In this document: positions 1 to 5,974 of the stretch, one piece after another
How the letters are laid out: every line of letters begins with the position of its first letter
Position numbering within the stretch: position 1 is the first letter of the stretch
Origin: Deferrisomatales bacterium
Lineage (GTDB): Bacteria; Desulfobacterota; Deferrisomatia; Deferrisomatales; JARGFW01
DNA length: 34,020 nucleotides
Assembly (NCBI GenBank): GCA_029211085.1
Contig: JARGFW010000033.1
Span: 1 to 34,020 of the forward strand
Direction: 5' to 3'
The notes under the pieces: generated by a model
What the model was told of the DNA's origin: nothing
Seen by the model: only the letters and a program-made list of their open reading frames with translations
The model's database searches: none
Translations under genes and position numbers: made by a program

Positions 1-672
1 GCCCAGGCCGAGTACCGGGCCGGCACCGTCATCGGCACCGTGATGGTCACCGCGGCGAGCACCGACTATGCGGTCACCGCCGCGGTGCAGATCACCCTGA
101 AGAGCGACGCCCCGGCCAAGATCGACCTGGTGGCCGACGCCGTAACGCTGCCCGCCGACGGCAATAGCACTGCTGAAGTTGCTTTTCGAGTAACCGACAT
201 CCACGACAACCCCAACGACGCCGTGCCGGTAACCCTGACCCTCCTCGACGGCAGCGGCGACTTGAGCGCCAGCGCGCTCTTGACCGACCGCAACGGCCAA
301 GGCACCATCACCTTCACGGCCGGGCGCAGCGCCGGCCAGGCGGTCATCGAGGCCCGCCACACCAGCCGGGCGCCCACCGCCGACGAACTGCGCCGCATCT
401 ACGGCACCGTGTTCGTGCCGCGGCTGGTGGAGCGCCAGGAGCGCGAGCGCATCAAGGTCACCGAGTGGCTGGCGGAAGCCGGCGACGACGTGGTCAAGGG
501 CCAGCCCCTGGTGGTGCTGGAGATGCGCGACGCCAGCTGGACCCTGGCCGCCCCGGCCAGCGGCGTCTTCGTGCGCGAGGTCAAGCACCGGCGCGACCGG
601 GTTGAGCTGGGCGACACCCTGGGGTATGTTGAGATCGACATGGAGGTGTGGGCGGACCAATACACTGAATAG
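1..672 (+). CDS. Secreted Ig-like protein with C-terminal lipoyl/biotinyl-type domain (5' truncated)
   Basis: The reading frame is open from base 1, so the N-terminus lies outside the window and 223 residues are visible. Visible residues about 40-121 resemble a bacterial Ig-like (invasin/Big_1 type) repeat: alternating beta strands with a conserved stretch LPADGNSTAEV and a D-G-x-G turn before the last strands. Residues about 143-215 look like a lipoyl/biotinyl barrel-sandwich domain: an opening I-K-V-T-E-W-L strand, G-D-D-V-V-K-G-Q-P-L, A-P-A-S-G-V and G-D-T-L-G. The position that normally holds the modified lysine reads E-M-R-D (Arg at visible residue 176), so covalent lipoylation or biotinylation there is not expected. 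The domain may act structurally, as in HlyD-type adaptors. The combination is unusual. It ends 38 bases before the small peptide gene. Family assignment of both domains is by eye. Confidence 0.7.
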   Translation, partial: AQAEYRAGTVIGTVMVTAASTDYAVTAAVQITLKSDAPAKIDLVADAVTLPADGNSTAEVAFRVTDIHDNPNDAVPVTLTLLDGSGDLSASALLTDRNGQGTITFTAGRSAGQAVIEARHTSRAPTADELRRIYGTVFVPRLVERQERERIKVTEWLAEAGDDVVKGQPLVVLEMRDASWTLAAPASGVFVREVKHRRDRVELGDTLGYVEIDMEVWADQYTE

Positions 673-710
673 TGCTGCAACCCTGATTTACAGAAAGGGA
701 GGAGAACACC

Positions 711-773
711 ATGAAGAAGATCCGGTACGTCAAGCCCCAGGTAGTGGGCACCTCAAGCGTCCACCCCTGCTGA
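711..773 (+). CDS. 20-residue peptide, possible modified-peptide (RiPP) precursor
   Basis: ATG at 711 follows a strong ribosome binding site (GGGAGGAGAA, 4 bases before the start) and encodes MKKIRYVKPQVVGTSSVHPC before TGA. The basic start followed by Y-V-K-P-Q-V-V-G resembles the Y-x-x-P-x-[hydrophobic] leader motif bound by RRE (PqqD-like) domains in lasso and related peptide systems; that similarity is a pattern match only. The remaining T-S-S-V-H-P-C would be a short core with a terminal Cys. No PqqD-like gene, peptidase or peptide transporter is seen beside it; the nearest radical SAM gene is about 8 kb downstream. Two hairpins follow, the first with the stop codon in its loop. A regulatory leader peptide is the main alternative, but there is no run of identical codons typical of attenuators. 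Translation seems likely; function is unknown. Confidence 0.5.
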   Translation: MKKIRYVKPQVVGTSSVHPC

Positions 774-780
774 GGGGTGG
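761..780 (+). other. Hairpin enclosing the peptide stop codon
   Basis: CCACCCC (761-767) pairs perfectly with GGGGTGG (774-780). The 6-base loop TGCTGA holds the last Cys codon and the stop of the 20-residue peptide. It may slow terminating ribosomes or protect the mRNA end; the role is inferred. Confidence 0.6.
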
Positions 781-796
781 GAGAGCGCGGAATCTG

Positions 797-826
797 GGTC
801 AGGGCCGGCGGGAACCGGCCCTGACC
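797..826 (+). terminator. Strong 12-bp stem-loop after the peptide gene
   Basis: GGTCAGGGCCGG (797-808) and CCGGCCCTGACC (815-826) form a perfect 12-bp stem around the 6-base loop CGGGAA. It lies 23 bases after the peptide stop and 24 bases before the next start codon. The following bases (TCGTCTTGG) are not a clean U-tract, so this may be a partial terminator, an mRNA 3' stabiliser or an attenuator rather than a classical Rho-independent terminator. Confidence 0.55.
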
Positions 827-850
827 TCGTCTTGGTATCCGGTGAAGGAA

Positions 851-1582
851 ATGGGTGGCAAAGGGTCGGCGGTGGTGCACGGAAAGAGTCACGGTGGCGG
901 GGGTGTAGCCCACTCCTGGCGGCGCTGGAGGGGAGCGGCTCCGGTCCTCGGGATGGCGGTATGGGCCGTGCTCGCCCTCGGAGCTGCCTGGGTCGGGTTG
1001 GGCGAGGCATGGGTGCGCTCGACGGTGGGCGCGGTTGTGGACCCCCAGGCCCCGGGCGCCTGGCTGGTGTTCGTGGGGTTGTACGCCGGGGCGATGTGCC
1101 TGATGTTGCCGAGCAGCATCATGACCGCCCTGGCTGCGGTGCTGTTCGGGCCCACATGGGGGTTCGTGTACGCGTGGCTCGGGGGCATGCTGGGGGCTTC
1201 GGGAGCCTTCTGGATCGGCCGGGTGCTGGGGCGAAACAGCGTGCGCCGGGTGGGGGGCAGGGCCCTGGCGTGTCTGGACGGCGTGGTGAAACGGCACGGC
1301 TTCGTCTCGGTGTTCCTGCTGCGGCTTTCGGGGGCCCCGTTGACCCACGTCAGTTTCGGCATGGGGCTCACCGGGGCAGGATTCGGCGGGTACCTGGCAG
1401 CCACGGGCCTGGGCAACGCGGCGGGGACCCTGGCGTTCACCCACGCCGTGGGAACCTCGTGGCACGCGGCCGGGGGGGGGGCTCCGCTGAGCTGGACGGG
1501 GTACCTCGGCCTGGCTGCAGCGCTGGCCGCCCTGGCGGTGCTTCCCCTGCTGGGCCGCCGCATGCTGGCCGTCGCGCGCTGA
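851..1582 (+). CDS. VTT/DedA-like (TVP38/TMEM64 family) membrane protein
   Basis: A 243-residue integral membrane protein. A first hydrophobic segment (about residues 32-55) is followed by the VTT core: the helix containing L-M-L-P-S-S-I-M-T-A, then F-G-P-T-W-G-F-V-Y-A-W-L-G-G-M-L-G-A, a G-R-x-L-G-R stretch, an amphipathic segment ending L-L-R-L-S-G-A-P-L, and two C-terminal membrane helices. The [FY]-G-x-x-x-G and R-x-S-G-x-P features are typical of DedA/TMEM64 proteins, some of which are known to move undecaprenyl phosphate or phospholipids across the membrane. That would suit a glycan locus, where carrier lipid must be recycled, but this role is inferred. ATG 851 was chosen because GAAGGA lies just upstream and it starts after the 797-826 hairpin. 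A run of ten G (1472-1481) encodes Gly-Gly-Gly near the C-terminus. Confidence 0.75.
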   Translation: MGGKGSAVVHGKSHGGGGVAHSWRRWRGAAPVLGMAVWAVLALGAAWVGLGEAWVRSTVGAVVDPQAPGAWLVFVGLYAGAMCLMLPSSIMTALAAVLFGPTWGFVYAWLGGMLGASGAFWIGRVLGRNSVRRVGGRALACLDGVVKRHGFVSVFLLRLSGAPLTHVSFGMGLTGAGFGGYLAATGLGNAAGTLAFTHAVGTSWHAAGGGAPLSWTGYLGLAAALAALAVLPLLGRRMLAVAR

Positions 1583-1655
1583 CCGGCCTGCGCTCCGCCC
1601 CCCTCCACTCCGGCCACGCCCCGCGCCCGTCCGCGCGGGCTCGGCCCCGCCCGTC

Positions 1656-3638
1656 TTGGACCGCGCAGGTTTGACCTTCTTTCAGCGCCCCTGGGTCCGT
1701 CGCCTGGCCGCCGCGACGGTGGGATTGGCGGCGATCCTGGCGGTGGAGGGCGGCCTGCGGCTGTCCGGGGTAGCGCCCCTGGCCGGTGAGGACCGGTTCG
1801 TAGGCTTCGAGGGGACACTGCCCCTGTTCGAGCCCGACCCCGCCTCGGGGAACAGCACCACCTACCGGCTTGCGGCGGCCAAGCAGGAGTTCTTCAACCC
1901 GCAGAGTTTTCGGATGCCCAAGGGGGAGGGTGTGTTCCGCATCGTCTCCTTCGGGGGTTCGACCACCTACGGACACCCCTACCTGGATCACACCTCGTTC
2001 CCCCGGGCCGTTGCGCGGCTGCTGGGTCTGTGCGATCCCGGGCGAACCTACGAGAGCGTCAACGCGGGGGGAATCTCCTACGCCAGCTATCGGGTCCGGC
2101 GCCTGATGGGGGAGCTGTCCGCGTTCGACCCCGATCTCTATGTGGTCTTTTCCGGGCACAACGAGTTCCTGGAACGGCGTACCTTTGAAGGGTTGCTGGA
2201 GGAGCCCCCGGCGTTGCGGGGGGTTCGGCGCCAGCTCCACTCGTGGCGCCTGTACACCCTGCTTTACCGCTTGCTCACGGGGGTTGCGGGCGGACGAGGG
2301 AAGGGGCGGACCACGATCCTCGGGGACCGGGTGATGCCGGTCCTGGAGCAGGTGGGTGGGCCGGAGCTGTATCACCGGGACGAGACGTTCCGGGAAGGAG
2401 TGATCCTCCAGTACCGGCGCAACCTGGAAGCCATGGTGCGGGACTGCCGGGAGATGGGGGTGCCGCTGGTGCTGTGCACCCTGCCTTCCAATCTGTCCGG
2501 CGTGCGGCCGTTCAAGTCTGCACACAGCCCGGGGCTTTCCAGGGCGAGGCTCGCGCTCTGGCAGGAAGGGTTCGACGAGGGGGAGAGGGCCCTGGGGGAG
2601 GGCAGGTATCGGGACGCCCTGGTGGCTTTCGACCGTGCGGCAGCCATAGACGAGCACTTCGCCCTCCTCCAGTTCCTGCGGGGGCGAGCCCTGGAGGCCC
2701 TGGGGGAGTCGGCGCAAGCTGGCGCGGCCTACACCCGCGCCAAGGAGGAGGACATCATCCCCTTGCGCGCCCTCGATGCGTTCAACGCGGCGGTGCGGGA
2801 GGTCGGGCGCAGGGAGGGGGTGCCCGTGGCGGACGTGGAGGCCCGGTTCCGGGAGTTGTCGCCCGGGGGGATTCCCGGGGCCAACCTGTTCGAAGACCAC
2901 GTACACCCCACCTTGTTCGGACAAATCCTCATTGCCCGGGAAATCGTAGCCACCGCCGTCGCCGCCGGGTTGGTGCCCCTGGCGGAGGACGCCTGGCCCC
3001 AGTGCAGGGAGCCGGCAGTCCTCGCCATGGAGGCAGGGCTGGAGCAGGTGCCCCGGAGATACCGGGCAATGGGGCAGTGGGTGGTGGGGCGCACCTACCT
3101 GTGGGCCGGCAGGTACGACGAGGCCCGTGCGGCGTTGACGAAGGCGTGGGAGGTCGTGCATGACATCGCCGAGATCCCGTATTTCCTGGCACGGATCGAG
3201 TTGACCCGCAGCAATCCCCGGGAGGCGTTAGCTCTGCTGTCCACGGCCAGGCAACTGGCCCCGGCGGACCCGGTTTGGGACCTGACGCCGGAGATCTCCC
3301 TGGCGACGGCTCTCGGTCTGGTGTTGGCCGGCGAGCCCGCGGCGGCCCTGATCGAACTCGACGACCTCCGGGCCGGGGGGGGGGACGGCGCCGACGCTCT
3401 TCTGCTGAGAGCGAAAGCCCTCCATGCTCTCGGCCGGGAGGAGGAAGCCCGGAGGCGCTTGGGGGAGGCCCGGCAGATGGCCCGGGGGATCTCTGGCTTC
3501 CTGCCAGAGTTGGCCCGCGCCTACTGGTCGATCGGGGAGCGGGCGCCGGCCCGGGAACTGTACCGGGAGTACCTGGAGAGGACCGGAAACCCGGACCCTG
3601 ACGGCGCGCTGTGGCGATGGGAGGGCGACCAGGATTGA
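1656..3638 (+). CDS. Membrane-anchored SGNH/GDSL-like hydrolase with TPR repeats
   Basis: A 660-residue protein. A hydrophobic N-terminal segment (about residues 17-35) should anchor it with the catalytic part outside. The SGNH motifs are visible: F-G-G-S-T-T-Y-G with nucleophile Ser102, G-H-N-E-F in the place of the usual G-x-N-D block, and E-D-H-V-H-P with Asp414 and His417. TPR-like helices sit inside the SGNH fold (about 300-370, containing G-R-Y-R-D-A-L-V-A-F-D-R-A) and again at the C-terminus (about 465-645, with A-G-R-Y-D-E-A-R-A-A-L). SGNH enzymes of this sort often remove or transfer acyl groups on polysaccharides. The neighbouring SxtJ-like, carbamoyltransferase and DUF5989 genes are common companions. 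The start is uncertain: TTG 1656 is used because no ATG or GTG precedes the membrane segment. A ten-G run (3375-3384) lies in the C-terminal TPR region. Confidence 0.75.
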   Translation: MDRAGLTFFQRPWVRRLAAATVGLAAILAVEGGLRLSGVAPLAGEDRFVGFEGTLPLFEPDPASGNSTTYRLAAAKQEFFNPQSFRMPKGEGVFRIVSFGGSTTYGHPYLDHTSFPRAVARLLGLCDPGRTYESVNAGGISYASYRVRRLMGELSAFDPDLYVVFSGHNEFLERRTFEGLLEEPPALRGVRRQLHSWRLYTLLYRLLTGVAGGRGKGRTTILGDRVMPVLEQVGGPELYHRDETFREGVILQYRRNLEAMVRDCREMGVPLVLCTLPSNLSGVRPFKSAHSPGLSRARLALWQEGFDEGERALGEGRYRDALVAFDRAAAIDEHFALLQFLRGRALEALGESAQAGAAYTRAKEEDIIPLRALDAFNAAVREVGRREGVPVADVEARFRELSPGGIPGANLFEDHVHPTLFGQILIAREIVATAVAAGLVPLAEDAWPQCREPAVLAMEAGLEQVPRRYRAMGQWVVGRTYLWAGRYDEARAALTKAWEVVHDIAEIPYFLARIELTRSNPREALALLSTARQLAPADPVWDLTPEISLATALGLVLAGEPAAALIELDDLRAGGGDGADALLLRAKALHALGREEEARRRLGEARQMARGISGFLPELARAYWSIGERAPARELYREYLERTGNPDPDGALWRWEGDQD

Positions 3639-3871
3639 AGCCAGAGGACGTTTCAGCTCCCGGCCGGAGTGGCGGCACACGGTGGCGTGACCGCCTCCGG
3701 CGCATGGGAGACATCCAGGCGCGCCTGGTGCTGGGTATCGTGTACTTCGGTCTCCTCACCCCTTACGTTCTTCTCCTCCGGCTGTGTGGGTGGAAGCCCC
3801 GCGAGGAGGGGGCGTGGGTAGACGTGTCGGGGCAGGGGGAGTCCCTGTCCGACCTGGAGAGGTCTTTTTGA
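3617..3871 (+). CDS. Short SxtJ-like membrane protein
   Basis: A small protein of about 84 residues with one clear hydrophobic helix, L-V-L-G-I-V-Y-F-G-L-L-T-P-Y-V-L-L-L-R-L, followed by a short soluble tail ending in L-E-R-S-F. The segment R-W-R-D-R-L-R-R-M-G-D-I-Q-A-R before the helix matches what is expected in the C-terminal half of SxtJ-type proteins that accompany carbamoyltransferases. Usual SxtJ proteins are longer and have more membrane helices, so this is a reduced version. Starts at GTG 3611, ATG 3617 and ATG 3704 are all possible; 3617 keeps the conserved pre-helix segment but overlaps the preceding gene by 22 bases. The gap to the carbamoyltransferase is 4 bases. Confidence 0.6.
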   Translation: MGGRPGLKPEDVSAPGRSGGTRWRDRLRRMGDIQARLVLGIVYFGLLTPYVLLLRLCGWKPREEGAWVDVSGQGESLSDLERSF

Positions 3872-3875
3872 ACCG

Positions 3876-5660
3876 ATGAAGGTTCTCGGGATCTCCGCCC
3901 ACTACCACGATAGCGCCGCGGCCCTGCTGGTCGACGGGGTTCCCTTCGCCGCGGCGCAGGAGGAGCGGTTCAGCCGGCGCAAGCACGACCCGTCCTTTCC
4001 CGAGCAGGCGGTGCGGTTCTGCCTGGGGAGGGCATCCCTGGACCCCGCCGATCTCGACGCCGTGGTGTTCTACGACAAGCCCCTGCGGAAGTTCGAGCGG
4101 ATACTGATGACGGCGCTGGAGACCGCCCCACGCGGGTTCGCTGTCTTCGCCCAGGCCATGCCCGGTTGGCTCAAGGAGAAGCTCTGGGTTCCGGGATTGC
4201 TGGAACGCCGCTTGCCGGGGGCGGCAAGATATCTCTTCGCCACGCACCATGGTTCCCACGCGGCAAGCGCCTACTATCCCAGCCCGTTCGAGCGTGCCGC
4301 GGTGCTCACGGTGGACGGCGTGGGGGAGTGGGCGACGTGCTCGTTCGGGGTCGGAGACGGCGGGGATCTCCGGCTGCTCCGGGAAATCCGCTTCCCCCAC
4401 TCCCTGGGCCTGCTCTACTCGGCATTCACCGCCTACCTCGGGTTTCGCGTGAACGACGGGGAGTACAAGGTGATGGGACTGGCCCCGTACGGAGAACCCA
4501 GGTTCCTGGAGAAGATCCTGGGAGAGGTGGTGATGCAGCGGGGGGACGGATCGTTCCGGCTGAACATGGACTACTTCGCGTTTCGCGGCCGCCTCACCAT
4601 GACGACCCCGGAGTTCCACCGATTGTTCGGCGGCCCGCCGCGGGAACCGGGGTCTCCCCTCGAGGATCGGCACCTGGATATCGCCGCGTCGGTGCAGGTT
4701 GCCACCGAAAACATCCTCCTGCAATTGGTGCGCTACGTCTTCGAGCAGACCGGCGAGCAGAACCTCTGCCTCGGCGGTGGCGTGGCCTTGAACTGCGTGG
4801 CCAACGGCAGGATACTGCGAGAAAGCCCCTTTCAACGCCTGTGGATCCAGCCCGCCGCGGGGGACGCCGGGGCGGCCCTGGGTGCCGCCTATGTTGGTCA
4901 TCGGGCGCTGGGCGGCACGTTGCCCCCCCGAGGAGGGTCTGGGGACCAGATGTCAGGGGCCCTGCTGGGGCCGGAGTACGGCGAAGAAGAGATGGCGGCG
5001 GAGCTGGCTGACGCCGGTGTTGCCTTCACCCGTATGTCCCTAGACGAGATGGTGCGGAAGGCGGCCGTCTGTCTGGCGGCGGGGAACGTGGTGGGGTGGT
5101 TCCAGGGGCGGATGGAGTTCGGCCCCCGGGCGTTGGGTGGCCGGAGCATCCTTGCCGACGCCCGCCGGCCGGAGATGTGGGAGCGGATCAACCGGCAGGT
5201 GAAGTTCCGGGAGGGGTTCCGCCCTTTCGCCCCGGCCGTCCTTGAGGAACGGGCCCAGGAGTTCTTTGATCTCGCCGTTAAGAGCCCCTACATGCTGATG
5301 ACGGCGCCCCTGAAGCCGGTCCAGAGGCTGCCGATTGTGGGGGCGGCCCAGGGGTTGGACAGGCGCCACGAGGTTCGCTCGACGGTGCCGGCGGTGACCC
5401 ACGTGGATTGGTCCTCCCGGGTGCAGACCGTGGGGCAAGATGGCCCGCCGCTGTTCCGCAAGCTCCTGGAGGCGTTCGCCCGGGAGACGGGTTGCCCCCT
5501 GCTGCTGAACACCAGCTTCAATGTTCGGGGGAGCCCCATCGTGTGTCGGCCCGCCGACGCCGTGGAGTGTTTCCTGGAGACGGGTCTGGATACACTTGTC
5601 CTGGGGCCCTTCTGGGCCGAGAAGCGGAGGAACGATGATCTGGTCCCGGAGCCTCGCTGA
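3876..5660 (+). CDS. Carbamoyltransferase, NodU/CmcH/TobZ family
   Basis: A 594-residue cytoplasmic enzyme expected to transfer a carbamoyl group from carbamoyl phosphate, through carbamoyl-adenylate, to a hydroxyl of a sugar or other small molecule. The N-terminus M-K-V-L-G-I-S-A-H-Y-H-D-S-A-A-A-L is the classic start of the family, and the metal-site motif H-H-G-S-H is at residues 124-128. The C-terminal YrdC-like part shows F-G-P-R-A-L-G-G-R-S-I-L, F-R-P-F-A-P-A-V and L-L-N-T-S-F-N-V. Length is normal and all key blocks appear intact. It sits between the SxtJ-like and DUF5989 genes, a conserved arrangement, so its substrate is probably part of the surface glycan or lipid-linked product made here. 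Start ATG 3876 follows GGAGAGG by about 10 bases. Confidence 0.93.
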   Translation: MKVLGISAHYHDSAAALLVDGVPFAAAQEERFSRRKHDPSFPEQAVRFCLGRASLDPADLDAVVFYDKPLRKFERILMTALETAPRGFAVFAQAMPGWLKEKLWVPGLLERRLPGAARYLFATHHGSHAASAYYPSPFERAAVLTVDGVGEWATCSFGVGDGGDLRLLREIRFPHSLGLLYSAFTAYLGFRVNDGEYKVMGLAPYGEPRFLEKILGEVVMQRGDGSFRLNMDYFAFRGRLTMTTPEFHRLFGGPPREPGSPLEDRHLDIAASVQVATENILLQLVRYVFEQTGEQNLCLGGGVALNCVANGRILRESPFQRLWIQPAAGDAGAALGAAYVGHRALGGTLPPRGGSGDQMSGALLGPEYGEEEMAAELADAGVAFTRMSLDEMVRKAAVCLAAGNVVGWFQGRMEFGPRALGGRSILADARRPEMWERINRQVKFREGFRPFAPAVLEERAQEFFDLAVKSPYMLMTAPLKPVQRLPIVGAAQGLDRRHEVRSTVPAVTHVDWSSRVQTVGQDGPPLFRKLLEAFARETGCPLLLNTSFNVRGSPIVCRPADAVECFLETGLDTLVLGPFWAEKRRNDDLVPEPR

Positions 5661-5793
5661 TGTCGCGCGCTTCTTCGTCGGCGAGAAAAAATGGGTGCTC
5701 CTGCCCGTGATCGTGGTGCTTGCACTGGTCGCCATCTTCATCCTGCTGGCGGAGGTCCCCGCCCTCGCCCCGTTCATCTACGCGATCTTCTGA
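5635..5793 (+). CDS. DUF5989 family mini-membrane protein
   Basis: A 52-residue protein with an amphipathic start (S-L-A-D-V-A-R-F-F), the pattern E-K-K-W-V-L-L-P, one membrane helix of valines, leucines and isoleucines, and the ending A-P-F-I-Y-A-I-F. This matches the small DUF5989 proteins encoded directly after carbamoyltransferases. It overlaps the carbamoyltransferase by 26 bases, and its ribosome binding site (GCGGAGGAACG) lies inside that gene, implying coupled translation. It may tether the carbamoyltransferase or partner enzymes to the membrane, but no function is established. It is the last gene of this group before a long stem-loop. Confidence 0.82.
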   Translation: MIWSRSLADVARFFVGEKKWVLLPVIVVLALVAIFILLAEVPALAPFIYAIF

Positions 5794-5814
5794 TCTTCAG
5801 GTAGCTCGCATCCC

Positions 5815-5850
5815 CGGGCCGCCGATCTGGCGCGGGAGATCCGCGGCCCG
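5815..5850 (+). terminator. Long stem-loop at the end of the carbamoyltransferase group
   Basis: CGGGCCGC (5815-5822) pairs with GCGGCCCG (5843-5850); a single C-C mismatch separates this from an inner GATCT/AGATC stem (5824-5828 with 5837-5841) around an 8-base loop. It starts 22 bases after the DUF5989 stop. No T-run follows, so it may be a Rho-assisted or bidirectional 3' end structure rather than a classical terminator. Confidence 0.5.
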
Positions 5851-5974
5851 CACGGGCTGGAACTGTGCAACTTTGTGCGCCGTGGGGGGTATGACACGAT
5901 TCGCCGTGGCTGCACGCCCACGCACTGCGGAACCTGCGTAGGACAATGCTGAACGGGACTGTCGAGCGCGACCG

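Noticed and set aside
771-826. Reading TGA 771-773 of the small peptide as selenocysteine, with the following stem as a SECIS
   Set aside because: The strong stem starts 23 bases after the TGA and its loop is some 35 bases away, further than usual for bacterial SECIS elements. The nearer hairpin encloses the TGA itself, and the read-through sequence looks non-coding.
581-1465. Long minus-strand open frame opposite the VTT gene
   Set aside because: Its composition is Pro/Arg/His-rich without any domain, as expected for a shadow of a GC-rich gene; the plus strand has a recognisable family.
1437-4901. Other long minus-strand frames (1437-3161 and 3756-4901) opposite the SGNH and carbamoyltransferase genes
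   Set aside because: They have no domain signature, biased residue content and no ribosome binding site; they are shadows.
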